The notes below the pieces were generated by a model, which had not been told where the DNA came from, made no database searches, and was given only the letters and a program-made list of their open reading frames with translations. Positions 1-12,800 of a stretch of 64,000 nucleotides of DNA are shown here, piece after piece. How positions within the stretch are numbered: position 1 is the first letter of the stretch; the number at the start of each line of letters is the position of its first letter. Source of the DNA: Homarus americanus (lineage: Eukaryota > Arthropoda > Malacostraca > Decapoda > Nephropidae); NCBI RefSeq assembly GCF_018991925.1, contig NW_024744477.1, positions 398,501-462,500 of the forward strand, in the 5' to 3' direction. A program made the translations under genes and the position numbers.

Positions 1-39
1 ATTTACTACTATATAATTTAAACATCATTTGTCACTAAC

Positions 40-1107
40 CTTCAGTTTACCCTTATCAAGTTGACGTCTGCAGCCCACCACATAACGAGGTCCATTAGTA
101 GCTTTCACAATAAACTTTTCTTCAGTGAGTTGCTTCAGGACCTCACCCACAATCTGGCCCACACTTTGTAGGGCCTTGAGATCATTCTCACTCTTGTCAT
201 ACTGCTTATCTAGCTCCTTCTTTTCCTCTCTCACTGTTGACAACCAAGGAGGAGTGGGTGGGACGGAGGAGGAGTGGGTGGGAAGGAGAAGGAGGTGGGT
301 GGGACGGAGGAAGAGTGGGTGGGAAGGAGGAAGAGTGGGTGGGACAGAGGAAGAGTGGGTGGGACAGAGGAAGAGTGGGTGGGAAGGAGGAAGAGTGGGT
401 GGGAAGGAGGAAGAGTGGGTGGGACAGAGGAAGAGTGGAAGGGAAGGTTATCATATAAAATTAATCAACAAATAATATAAGTGAGATGTCATCCTACAGT
501 CTATGAGATTATTATTTAAAGATCTTATTGAGATAGACAAATATTAAAGCTTAAATCCTGCACATATTAACAAAACAAAATAATTACGTTCTGATATTTT
601 TTCATACTACAGAACTCTTAAGTAACTAATTAACGTTATAGAGATATCATTAACTACAGTATTTTTTGAGCTGTACAGTTAAGTAAAAGCTCTTGGGTTA
701 GCTTGATGTTTTCTGGTGGGTTTTGGACAACTAACTAATAGGTGGCGATAAATACAGTACTGTCGTAAAATCGTATGTATGGTTGGAAACGTATTCTAAT
801 TGAATATGCATGTAACAATTCTGCCAACACATATCAATATTTTATAGATAATTATATTATTCGGATCACTCGGTTAAACTTGAGGTTTATTATATTAACT
901 TATCGTCATTCTGCTCTTCACTCATACTGCCACCACTCACGACCTCTTAGTGTTCCTACCCTGTAAATATTTCCTCAGCCAAACTCACAATACAGTATAA
1001 AGATCTAGTAGCCTTTACTTACATTTTCTCAATTTAGAGTCAACTTCACGATGCTCTATAAGCCGCCGCCGATAATCAGAAAGACATTGGTCACGATCAC
1101 CTGCCAT
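40..1107 (-). CDS. PSMC6: 26S proteasome regulatory subunit Rpt4 (PSMC6), first two coding exons, partial
   Basis: AAA-ATPase subunit of the 19S base of the 26S proteasome, which unfolds ubiquitinated proteins. Two coding exons are visible. Exon 1 is 1023-1107: its ATG at 1107-1105 opens [20 protein letters not shown], matching the family N-terminus. It ends in phase 1 at donor GTAAGT (1022-1017). Exon 2 is 40-233, after acceptor CAG at 236-234 and before donor GTTAGT (39-34). The joined frame gives [18 protein letters not shown], then the nearly invariant [33 protein letters not shown] and QLDKGKLK. This is the N-terminal coiled coil and the start of the OB domain. The 93 codons shown are roughly a quarter of a usual ~390-aa protein; the ATPase domain lies beyond the left edge. 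A G-rich minisatellite occupies the intron next to the exon 2 acceptor. Identity is very secure. Confidence 0.94.
243..447. repeat. G-rich minisatellite in PSMC6 intron 1
   Basis: About ten imperfect copies of an 18-20 base unit of the type GTGGGTGGGAAGGAGGAAGA. On the plus strand it is almost pure purine with repeated GGG runs, so G-quadruplex formation is plausible. On the minus (coding) strand it reads CCTTCCCACCCACTCTTCC and acts as the pyrimidine-rich stretch ahead of the exon 2 acceptor at 236-234. Several open frames across it are by-products of the repeat. Confidence 0.95.
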
Positions 1108-2679
1108 CCTCCTAGTTTGTTTTCGTCTGACTCTGTTGTCATCTGTTGGACCGTTGACGTTATAAATCTTCCTATCATTAACATTACCTCGATAAAAATA
1201 TATATATAATAAAAACACTTATTTAGTAGTTTTGAATATTTAGTTACATATTTATTTGTATTTTGGGGATTTTTTTATATATAATTATATGTGAAGTCAA
1301 AGGTTTATGAAAACAAATGAAAGCCAACAGCGTAACGATGGAGAGAGTTGTTTTATCGGTATATATATAAAACACTACAACCAAGAATGATTTATGACTG
1401 CGATACCCTCTCCAAACGTATCTTGTCTTATTGAAAATATTCTTTAAATATTTTAATTATACATAATCCTTGCATCTTAGTATCTAAAAACTTGTGTACT
1501 GTATCTAATGTATTGAGTATAACCTTAAGATTTATTATATAATCTCAAGTGTCAGTTTGCTCTCAAATACTTAATTATGCAATGGTCAATACAAATGAAG
1601 TGGGTTCAGTTCAAAGATAATTAATAACACAGTAAAATAAAATCTTTTATTCATAATTATACAATGCTTCAGAAACATGCTACAAAATTTACAATAAGAA
1701 AACGTACATATTTATCTCTATAAAAATATTCATATCTCCATGCTGCATGTGTGACTTAAATTTTAATGATTAATTGGCTAAAAAGCACTACCCTATATAT
1801 CACAAGCGAAAAATCGCCTTAAAAGGCATTACTGTACTGTATTAAGAAAACGATTTCCGACTAAAATAACAAGAAAACAAATACCAGGTATTTTTTGCAT
1901 TTAAATGTGTTTTACAATACAGTACAAGGTATATGTTATTAAAATCAGATCGGAAACGTATAGAAGACACTTTCCTCGTTGTCCATATAATAATCTTCGT
2001 CAAGCACATTTACTTGCAACTAAACCACATACCTGTACTGTACTGTATGAGCACGATGCACCATGTTACCTCATTTTAAAGACCATGATTCACACAAAAT
2101 TGTTCAGATTGTTCACCTCATGATAGTTAATGTTTTAAAACTCTTCCTTTCACAATACATTAACCCTTTAGCTAATATCCAAATCATCTTTTAATACTGT
2201 ACTTATAGTTTGTTTTAACTGAAAAACTGCATCTCCTTAATAAACACATTTAGAATGGGTTAGGCAAACAGATTCCAAGACACTGACCTCCTTATTCAAC
2301 ACCTGCATTAGCTACATACTTAACCCTTCTAAGCCTAATTACTACAAGTTATATCAAAATTAAATTTACACATTATAAATTTCATCTAATAGAGTTATTG
2401 CATCATAAAAATGCCTACCAGTAAAAGGAAATCTTCCAAAACTGTACCATATTAAAACTGAGGATATACTACACAGGATATAGTCAGATTTTTATATTAC
2501 TCAGGTATTTCTCAAGCATCAAATACAGATTAGGCAATTCAAAGTATTGTGTATAGGGACACCATATCCACTTAGGAAATATATTGTTTATACTGTATAC
2601 TAAATCAACTACAAATGACACTGACGAAATGTCTTGTTTGCCTTGTACTTGACCTTCACTGCATCACACAAAGCAGTAT
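1108..2679. other. Intergenic: PSMC6 upstream region and securin-like 3' flank
   Basis: No coding exon recognised. The first part upstream of 1107 must hold the PSMC6 promoter and 5' UTR (minus strand). The right part is the 3' UTR/flank of the minus-strand gene ending at 2680. Very AT-rich with several CTGTACTGTA words (for example 1830-1842 and 2033-2050). Confidence 0.6.
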
Positions 2680-5600
2680 TCACTCCCATGGTGGTGGCGG
2701 CAGGTCCAACACATGATCAAACAGCGGACTTAAGCAGACAGGTGTCATCTTTTCTGAAGGTTAATTTATTGTTAGTCTAGGGGGTAAACACCAATTAATC
2801 AAACTTAATTTAACCTAATACAGTATACAAGGATAACACAGGAACTACTGACTCAAGATAATTAGTCTATGATCTGGTTCTCATTGGGTCTAATTAATGC
2901 TTATCGTATGAAAAATTACCTAACTGCCTGACTGTCTATTAAGGTGATTAGCTGCGAAGAGATTAAGTAAATAAAGCTACGGGACTATAATTATACAGGT
3001 TATATAAAAAAAAAAATTAAACTATTATGCAAACCCTGTGACTTAATGTCCTCATTTAGACAGGACTTATGAAACAGAGAGCATCACCTACATTATAGGA
3101 ACACCTTAACTAATGGGTTAGGAACCAAAGGACCAGTTTGGAACCTGATAGCCATTTCCCCACACAGGAACAACATAATTATGGGGTTTAAGGTCTGGAA
3201 CAACCTCACAAAACCTCAATTTTGCTAAGATTTCACTTGTAATAAAGAGAATTCTGTATATAGACTGTAGCTGCTTAAGGCTAGTTATGTACAGTATCTA
3301 TGTATATTAATTCTAGTAGGTCAAACAATTTTTTCATACCTTTAATTGGGCTCATTAATGCAAGATCTTCTTTGGATTTAACTGGAGAATCCATGAAGTC
3401 AAGTTCACTAATTTTAGGCTCATGACTCACTTTCCAGAACTGTACAAAGTTTGAGAGCTCCTGGTCTGTTAACCGGTGTGCTGGAGGGATGATATCATAG
3501 TAATCTGTTGATGGAAAGGGACAATAGGCTCAAAAATGGCTCTTCTTGACATGCTGTATAATAGTTCAATCATTTTGTATTTTAATTATAAACAAATTAG
3601 CTTGTCAACAAAAGTATTTAACAGGTTGAAAGAAATAAAACACTTCAGAAAATCCCTAGCTATTCAAAACTAAAGTTCAAATGATTGTATATTTTATACA
3701 GTACTACAGTATAGTCTGGTTTTACGTGGAAGGCCATTTACGCGGCACCTGTCAGAAGAGATAATTATTATTTACACGGTAAATTCCATCATGTACGCGG
3801 CAGGGTGAGGTGCAGGGAGCTGACTGTGATTGGGCCACCTATCCTTAACACCCACGCCCCCCCCCTCCCCGCCTAATATTAATGATATTTCTTTTATATA
3901 TTGTGTGTGCATACCATCATAAAATTAAGATTTTATTTTTACTACAATATACAGTATTGTGTCAGCGACAGCCAAAAAAAGGGCGAGTCTGGCGGTCGGC
4001 CCAGTCTCTATTTCAATTAATCCCTTAGGTTCTGTTATTTTATTTACACTTTTCACTTTATATGCGGACCTCCATGAGTTTAATTAACCGCATAAAACCA
4101 GACTATACTGTAGTCTTATTTTATCAGTGTGGAGTTCTACTTTGATACACTTTTCAGGGCCCCTTTTAGGTAAACCTGTACAGTCCCCCCCAAAAGTATC
4201 GTTAGCCACAAGATCGAAGTGATTTGAGGCTTTCCTAGCAATGTTACTCGACGTGTGAACCCTCCGAGGATTCAGGTCATATATTACACGACTGAGTGAA
4301 TGTCGATGTTAACCAATCATTAATGGGATCTTACATCAAATGGTGTGAGTAATTATCGAGGATATATCAATATATGAGAGGTGCTAACATTGCCCTTCAC
4401 AATAGGGTATATGTGATGCCGAGATAACACAGTGAACTGGGGCGAGTGAACCCACAGTATCACAATGAGTTAGGCGTCATGATACAACTGGTGCCACACT
4501 GAAACTTACAACCATATATGTCTTGCTATGGGGACTGGGGGGTTCTGTTGCTTACAAGTCCCCTGATCTAAAACCTTAATTTGGTGTTAAACCAATGAAA
4601 TTTACATATCACTAACATGGCAGATCCTGTGTAGACCAATATATTGCTGTAGCTGTTCACTCCAATATCAAGTACTATTTACCGAGTCACTCCATAAATC
4701 AGATATACTGTACTGTATAGTTAACAACACGAGTTGGCATGTTGTGAAACTGTATGAATGAAACTCCGTTAGTACTGTACAATGATGTAATGGCGAAATA
4801 TCCGTTTTGAGGTCTCTCAGTTATGATGGTCTGAAACATTTCCATTTAATGTATATTTCAGTGTTATTATATCCATCAGTCAGTTTTGTTAGATGGAGTA
4901 AACTTAGATTATTTTTACAGGTGCATTACTAAAGCAACAACTGGTATGGTTTTATAGCATAAAAATATCTTACCTTCCGTTTCCACAATTTCTGGGAAGA
5001 ATTCAGGTGATGGTATGGATTCCTCTTTGGCAAGAGAGAAAGTTTTATGCAATTCTGAAAAAAAAAACATTCTTGAACAATAAACGTTACCTCATGAGTA
5101 GCAACCCAGCAATGCCAGATAAGAGTGTGTTTGGAAGCACTGTACTACATATAATTGTCCAGTTCCCACCCTGTAAAAATAGGCTGACAATAGCAAAGAC
5201 AACCAGCCGTAAAACTTGCTTCAAATTTGACCGATGAGAATTTGGACAATGCCATCATGCAGTTGTTGCTTACTCTCACAAGCATAGAAAGTGACCATTA
5301 AGTGATGGTGATCTTATAGATTGAACAGATCAGGATATCAAGAACAATTACAGTAAAGTACAATACTGTATGTACAGGCAATACAGCAGTAACCAATCTG
5401 ATCAGTACAGGGGGGTCTCAATTTACAGATACAGTGTGATCTTGAAAATTGTGTGTACATTCAGTGTGTGGACAAACTGAAATTCCCTTCTCAAGAGAGG
5501 AGGATAAAATGAGAGTTGTGTCCTGGATCTCAAAAAAAACTTGCTCACTCCCACAAGATGTTACTTTGTGCAAAAAAATAAGTAAATTTAGTCATAATGT

Positions 5601-6547
5601 TGGATGAAGGTTATAGGACCCCATTCACTCTTCTATTGTACACAAAACAATTATCTGGACAATAAACCTATAAACTTTACTCACAATATCTCTCCATTGT
5701 CTGCTTTAGCCAACATGTACTGCACTGTGTCTACAATTTGCACCTTTTTTTTTTTTTACAAATTTATCCTACTAAAGCAGCTTGACACTATGTACTAGAT
5801 TACGCACACAAATAAAACACCTGTACTGTACTTAGCCAGCCATAAATACAAAGACAAGGTCATATAAAGATTATATATAAATAAATCATAAATTAAAGAT
5901 GTTCTACTTACTTTCTGCCGAGGTGTTCTGATCTTTAATTTTCTTAACAGAACTCCGAACTTTATTACTAATATCACCAAATGATCGTTGGCTGGTGTGG
6001 CCAACTTCAGACAGCCCAATTTTGGTCTGTGATGTCCCTGTAGTAAATATTATACATTAAAACAATAAATACAGGATGCATTTCAAATAACAGTACAGTA
6101 CAGTAAAGATTAAAAAATATTGACGTGCACAATAATAAAATCGTAAAATCATTGCAAAATTAAAACTCGAATAAAAGTCCAGTTTCTACTATTAGTAATA
6201 TTATAGAGTAAATTTACCTCTCAAAATACAAATCTTGAACTACAGTGCCTAATAAAAATGCATACAAATTATAATACCAATGTCTTATGATAGCTTGAAT
6301 AAAAATGTTGTCTTCTGGTAACTTGGTTAAAAATTGATTAAACGTGAATCTCTCCTCGTATAAAACTCACTTTTGTGTTCTAAAATTTTACTGCAAATAT
6401 CTCTATGACAAAGTGACGCCTAATAATAATCCAGTGAACTCTTAAGCTCTTGCCATATTTACTTGGGGCATTGATGTCCTGATTCGGCTTCATCATAGCT
6501 CCTAATTGGGTATTGGAGTTTTCGACATCTGTGACTGTTGATGCCAT
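2680..6547 (-). CDS. Securin-like (PTTG family) separase inhibitor, five exons, 176 aa
   Basis: Hand-spliced exons: 6463-6547, 5912-6037, 4974-5054, 3340-3504, 2680-2753. All introns are GT-AG, phase 1, and the 531-nt CDS is open to TGA at 2682-2680. Securin holds separase inactive until APC/C destroys it at anaphase. The order of features parallels vertebrate securin: a DVEN near the N-terminus where a KEN box is expected; a destruction-box-like FGDISNK (about residues 48-54) followed by a basic SSVKK stretch, compare human ALGTVNRATEKS; an acidic PEIVE segment (91-95) followed by YYDIIPP, compare the human PEIEKFFP pseudosubstrate region; SPVK (137-140) and SPIK (149-152), compare human SPVK; and a proline-rich LDLPPPPWE C-terminus, compare human PSPPWES. 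Length is near the human 202 aa. Securins evolve fast, so orthology is inferred from motif order. A noncoding 5' exon is likely, since an acceptor lies at 6556-6555 just before the ATG. Confidence 0.68.
3705..4112. mobile_element. MITE with TACAGTATAGTCTGGTTTTA termini, in securin-like intron 4
   Basis: Left end TACAGTATAGTCTGGTTTTA (3705-3724) is mirrored at the right end as AAAACCAGACTATACTGTA, a terminal inverted repeat of about 19 bases flanked by TA. The interior (about 3885-4050: an ACCATCATAAAATTAAGAT stretch and a GTCGG..CCAG..TCTATT stretch) is clearly related to 59590-59740 inside the larger element at 58188-59809, so both belong to one family. Non-autonomous; no transposase frame. 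Confidence 0.85.
4113..6462. other. Remaining securin-like introns
   Basis: Between the exons at 4974-5054, 5912-6037 and 6463-6547 I see only AT-rich intronic sequence with scattered TACAGTA/CTGTACTG words and a short TACAGGGGGGTCTC motif near 5405 that resembles a transposon end without a visible partner. Confidence 0.5.
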
Positions 6548-6554
6548 TCTTAAT

Positions 6555-8235
6555 CTGGAAATAGTAATCATTGCAGTTTGTGGTATTATCCATACACAGT
6601 ACATTAAGAAAACACAGCAACGGGGGCTTGTCGTGGATGGACGCGTTGCCGAATTGATTCAAGGAGGACAAACCTGATGGCTGTCTCAGGGTTTTGTTGT
6701 GGAAAGGAATACCATGGCAGTATACATCTGTTAGAAGCCCACATAACTTACCCTAACCTAACGTTCAATAATATACTTCCATCCTAAGACAGTATGTCCT
6801 ATTTTATAGTGATTATTGGAAGTATTCGTGAGTTTGAAATGGTGGCTGGGAAGAGTTCTTGTGTAAATAGCAAAAACGGTTAGGTAGGGTTGTTTGGTTC
6901 ATTTCAACCTCTGTGCCAAATAAAATCGTGTGTCATTAGTGATTTTATGCTTGTTAAATATAAGATTCACCAAAAGGCGACACACATAATTCATGTAAGT
7001 TAATACTGATCCTCTCTATAATAATGATAAAACCACAAAGCTAAATTGCAGCTCTTGTTTTTCCCTGGTTCTGCAGTCGATTTTTATTCTAAGCATTAAA
7101 ACATTAAAGATCCTTATAAAAACAGCCTTTTGTACAATGATTAATTGGTTAAAAATGTTCCGTTTATACCATTCCCAAATTACCCGTTATACTACAGTAC
7201 ACAATAAATGAATGCTGTGTATACTTGCCCGGTTGATGAAACTTTGTGGAAACGTTAATTAAAATCTACTATATAGATAAATGTTAACGAGAATGGACGA
7301 CCTTAATAGAACTTGACCTAACCTAACTTAACAGAACAACCGTTTAAAACATACCTAACGACAGTGAATGGATTCTCGTTTCCATTTAACGATTTAATAT
7401 ACATTGCAATTAACGTTTCTACAAATTTTCGTCCAATTCTATCAATTCCTTCTGGTGTTCATCTTCAAAATACTACCTTCCCGAGAACTATCCACAACCT
7501 TACACCTGAAACACACAACAAAGCGTAATAATTATTAAATCTACAAACTGGGTACTATAAATCATTGAACTAACAATAAATGTAACTAGTTGGGAAAACG
7601 AATCACTACAGGCCGGAGGAGCGGAGTGGAGAGTACAATCAACAATGAGAACCACCAGCTGACTGACGACTGCTCAATGCTCATTACACTGTTAGTTGTT
7701 AGGTTTAAACAGACGTAAACACAAGACACATTTACTTATCTACAATATTACACTATTTTGTATCTTTTATCTAAAAATTTTAAATTTACATACATACATA
7801 AATATTACATATTCATATATTTGTCATTACCAACCATCGTACAGGTGTCTTGAATTCTCCACTAATATTGTTGATATGCAGACTTACTAGGAAGGGTCGC
7901 AGAGTTAAGCGTGAGAATCGTGTTGGGGTTTGAGTCTCAGTAACAAAGATTTTGTTGATGAGTGGCGGCAATTAGTCAGTAATTACATACATAAGAGCAT
8001 CAAGATCGCCCTAATCAATGTAGGATTTTTAAAAGTATTCCCAATTGTAAACGGGTACCAGTACTAGAAAAGGATACCATAAAACGGTTTGGTGCAAATA
8101 ATATAGTAATTCAGGTAATCTTTACAATGTTATATATTATCAAATTCGTAATAAATGCTCTTTAAATTGTCAAAGTGAAGATAAAAAAGTATTGACATTT
8201 CTTTATTGTGGATTTCTTATAATTTGCTTCCATAT
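6555..8235. other. Intergenic region upstream of securin-like gene
   Basis: No coding exon recognised. The minus-strand promoter and a noncoding first exon of the securin-like gene should lie here; the moderately GC-richer stretch near 7600-7660 is a candidate but is not proven. Contains CCTAACCTAAC-type words (6750-6760, 7315-7330). Confidence 0.45.
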
Positions 8236-8743
8236 TTGTTCAATTTCAATTTCAATTGTTTATTCCTTGATAGAGGAAGCGGGATCCTAGTGCTGTCACT
8301 AGGTACCCCTGTACAATGACACCAGAAGCATCTGGCAAGTGTGACAAGTATATACAGTATAAATATTATAAAGGGGCTTACTAAAGCCTCAGGAAGGAAG
8401 GATATTCCTTTAACACATAATTAATGTTATTTACAAAATATCTGGCCACTTTGGGGAGGATCATCGTGTCTCCATCAGGGGGTCGTGGAGTGGTGGTCCA
8501 GCAGGCGTCACGGAAGCGTTGTGTGTGGGGACATCTTAGGAGGCAGTGGATAAGGGTGCTGCTGTCGGGTCTTCTGCATAATGCACAAGAGCGTTGCTCA
8601 GGGGATGCGGGGATACCAATCTCCCAAGCAAAGTCATACCCAATGATGATACGGGCAGCAATCACGTCCCCTTTTCGCGACCCTTTCCCATAGACGTACG
8701 AGAGGTCAGGAAGTTTACGGTCCATATTTGTTTTATTCTCCAA
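8236..8743 (-). mobile_element. LINE (non-LTR retrotransposon) 3' fragment
   Basis: A 120-aa minus-strand frame (8381-8743) ends in a typical non-LTR retrotransposon C-terminus. It has a CALCRRPDSSTLIHCLLRC zinc-knuckle-like motif (CxxC...HxxxxC) followed by a short hydrophobic tail. The 3' flank (about 8239-8270) repeats TTTCAATTTCAATTG and lacks any gene. Only the 3' end is present, as expected for 5'-truncated LINE copies. No intact reverse transcriptase is seen. Confidence 0.75.
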
Positions 8744-8804
8744 CCACTAACTTAAGTTTTATTGAAATTAATATATTAAATATATTACTGGTAATGGGAA
8801 TTTA

Positions 8805-8805
8805 A

Positions 8806-8882
<77 letters not shown>
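8805..8882. repeat. (CA)n-(TA)n microsatellite
   Basis: About 9 CA repeats followed by about 30 TA repeats, uninterrupted. Confidence 0.98.
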
Positions 8883-8885
<3 letters not shown>

Positions 8886-9821
8886 ATTAATAACATGGGT
8901 TTACAGTCTATCATTAACCACAAGGAAAATATTTATCGCGAAGCGGCGAAGAGAGAATCGCCCCTTGGCTTGACAAGGAGCTAAGATCACTTTGATGCTA
9001 AACAAATTAATTTTCGGTGGCGTGCTTGTCACTGGGAATAGACTAATGATATGTGACTCAGCTCTTTTCGTGCCAGAGGATGGGTGAAGTAAGTAGGTCA
9101 TGAAACGGTAAATTTGTCATTGATCAGTGGCGGTAATCTCAATAACGGTACCGGTAATCAAGAACAACCATACTGCCTGTTGTGCGACAGTAGACAGGTA
9201 AACCACTCGGGAGTCACGAGCAGGAACAGCAGCAGTATGTTGTAGGTCCCCGGAGTGAGAACTATACCGTGCACGTCTCTCCCGACATCCACTCGAAACT
9301 TCTTTATTTCAGAGGATTTTATTTGAAATAATCAATACGGGCGTTGAGAAATAGGGATGTGTTAATTTTAAATATTACTGGACCGATTTTCTGATTTAAA
9401 GTGTGTATATTGCAAGATAACCGCAAGTACATTTTAATGTGTAGTTTTGTAAATCTGAAGTCGTATTACAGCGAGTTTCTTAAAGGTATTACAAAAAAAT
9501 ACAAATCAATACATTTTAACTTGGTTAATGTGGTTTTTGAATTATTGGAAATATATTTTTTCTTTAGTTTTTATTTTGTGGGAAAAATGGTATATAAGAG
9601 TCTACTTTATAATGATGTAGCATTGTTTAAATGACAGGTATAATTGAAATTAATAGACATTAGATTTTTTATAATGAATGTATTGTATAAATAATCATAA
9701 TGATAGTATAGTTATATAGGAGATGCAGTACTGTACGAGAGATGTTATTATGTACTATATAATGAGAGTAGCATAGATTGGTATAGCATTGTAATAGAGC
9801 TTTGCCCCACACAGGTTAGGG
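8883..9821. other. Upstream region of the glycosyltransferase-like gene
   Basis: No coding exon recognised. It presumably contains the promoter and 5' UTR of the plus-strand gene starting at 9822. The stretch 9180-9300 is more GC-rich than its surroundings. No TATA box or initiator could be assigned with confidence. Confidence 0.45.
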
Positions 9822-12800
9822 ATGGGAGAGGCTGGAGTAAGGCTACGTCTCGTGTGGGTATGCTTGGCTGCGTGTATCTTCGTCATCGCCTCCTACACCC
9901 ACCACACAACCCTCGCACCCACAACCCTACAACCCTCCCTACTTGAGGTTCATCCCCCTAACGTAAGATATTATATCGCGATTTATTGTTTTATTTTTAA
10001 AGGGAATATTCCTCTGCAATGAAGGTGTGTATTCGTTTGGTGTATGACTGTATATGCAACGTAAGTAAATATCCCTTGCTAGCGAAGATTTGAGAATACA
10101 CTTAAATGGTTAAAATTAATGGGTAGCATAATGTTGATTCCGTAAAATTGTCATTTAAGTTCACCTGAAGAATAACCATCCTATAACTACCTGAGCGGGT
10201 TAGATTAGGTTAACGTTAGAGTGGTTGAACTTCATGTGAATTAAACGGAGATAATTTTCAGGTGATCGATAGATAAAATTGCCATACAAGTTTACAGTGG
10301 TTCAGTGTGTACATAGACATTGCAGGTACATATATAATGGCAGTCAGTCAGTCGATTTTACCAAGTCTAGTCCAAGAACGCTAATAAAACTAACTTCTCG
10401 GTATTTCTATTGGGGTTCTTAAGCTAAAACTGTAAAATTACATCCAAAAATAACATTAGAAATACACCGAGATTCTACCTTAACTAAATGCGTTCACGTA
10501 ACACCGGTTAGGAGACGAAATAACACTAAAACAGTTGGTAAGATTTTTTATATTAATTTTGTCTAGTGGTATGTGAGCGTATCTCGCTAATGTAGAATTT
10601 CAGTGTGATTTGGATGCTATTTTTGGACGTAATTATTGTCTTAACTTAAATCAACCATTTAGATGAATTCATACATCGTCAGTTACGAGAAATACTTATC
10701 GTATGAACTTTAGAAAATCCCGAGTCAGGACCGTGTTACCTGGTGCGCCATGTTTGCTTGCTACTAGTCTCTCATTGGCTAGTGACTCAACCAGTCAGAG
10801 CCGTCGTCCGCCAACATATACCTGTCAATGCTTACAACAAAGGGACTCCTCTTTACCGTATCCATTGACAAGAGGAGGGTAATGTAATCGATAAATGTGC
10901 GAATAGGTGACATAAATGGGTGGGTAGATGAAAACATGGTCAGATATCCATGAACTTGACCGTTATACAAATGATTCCTCTATAACGTTCGTCTTGTCAT
11001 GCCGGTAGCGACACGCGGAGGTTGGTTCTGTAACAGTACTTGACGGTGACCAACACGTCAAGGTCAGGAAGCTCCTCTAACAACTTCCTGTGTACTCTGG
11101 GTAATTTCCTTCTTGCAGAGATACGCACAAGACTTCTACATCCTCTTCACCGTACAATACTTAATTCCCAGATAGATGGATAAATATAACTAGATTGATA
11201 ACTAAATAGAAAAAAATGTAGATAGGTAAATGTGAAATAAGCTGGAGGATATTAAAGTTTATTTCAAATGGTGTCTTGTAATTATTCTTATATAGCTTTT
11301 TATATACGAGTACATGACTGAGTACTTAACCTTTTGAGTACTATGACTAGATTCTGTCTTATAACCATTTGAATACCAGGACTTAATGCCCTGAGTACAT
11401 AAATCGTTGAGTACGACTGTCGCACCTCAGGTCATCGTATTTAAAGGGTAAGTCATCCGATCATCGTATATACTCGAGGGTTAAGTCATCATACTCAAGG
11501 AATAAGTCATTGTACTCAACGGTTAAGTCATCGTACTCAAAGAATTAAGTCATTGATACTCCACCTTAACTATTTATGTTTAGTCTACACTAGGCAATAT
11601 ACTGTACAGTAAATGTTACTCTAATTTTCGCCAAACGTTCGCATGCTTTATGTTGTCTGAGTACTTGTTGAAGCAATCTCAATATCATTTTGTTTTTTAC
11701 TGCATATTTGTGGGTTATTTTTTTTGCTCAAGTCAGACACTGGAATAAATTCTTTCACTGTGAATTACAAGTGGTTGTTATCATACGCACTCTTGTGAAC
11801 CGTGTAGTGGATCCTCTCCCCTACAACAGAAAGCCCTCAGCGGACACGGTCACGATGTACTTGGTTATATATCTTAGCTCGTAATCAGTCGTTCGTAGCG
11901 CTTCACAACTGTTACAATTTGGTATATAATTTATTTTTCTTCGTCTATCCTTGGTTAAATTTTCTTTTGTTTAATATTATTATATGTTTGCGCTCTCTAG
12001 GTACTGTACTTTGGAAACTGTGAAGGTTTTTATCTATGGTGACAGTTTTAGTGCAAGAGTAATATACATATTCCTTTCACGTGTATATAGTTAAGTGTTT
12101 TGGTGTTACAGGACTCCTTTATACCATGGTGGGAGAGTGGGCGATGTACGTGTGAAGAGAAGGTGTGTGTGCCTGATGTAGATGTACCATTTGACCCCTT
12201 GGATGGTGTGGGTGGTACATGTGGGCGGCGTGCATGGGAAGCAGGTGATGGGCAGCATGTGTTGTCCTTTTCTTTATACGGCGACAAACGCAACTACTGG
12301 AGAGGTCTCGACAGCTTACTAAAGAAGGTAAGACTTGCAGTATCTTGATGAAAGTCGAGAATCCGCTGCACTTTAGAATCTCATCGTAAAATATGAATAT
12401 TTGAGTTTGTTTACCAGATCGATTTAAGATTATTATTATACGTCTATAAAAATATTATATTAGTTCTCTATACCGTTAGTTCCTCTATCTGAATTTAATC
12501 CCACAGAGGTCATTCACTCCAGTATCCTCCCCAAGAGGCGCTTCGTCACCTAGGCAAACGAAGGCGTGATCCTCAACCCTCTTTCTGCCTCTACTAAGCC
12601 AGAGACCTCCTACCACTAAAGACTTCCTACCACACTAAAGACTTCCTCCCACAGTAAGACTCTTCCTACCACACTAAGACTCTTCCTCCCACAATAAAGA
12701 CTTCCTATCACACTACAGAGCTCCTACCACACTAAAGACTCTTCCTACCACACTAAAGACTTCCTACCACAAAGACTTCCTACCACAAAAACTCTTCCTA

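Noticed and set aside
125..480. Gly/Trp/Glu-rich plus-strand frames
   Set aside because: They run across the PSMC6 intron minisatellite and antisense to PSMC6 exon 2.
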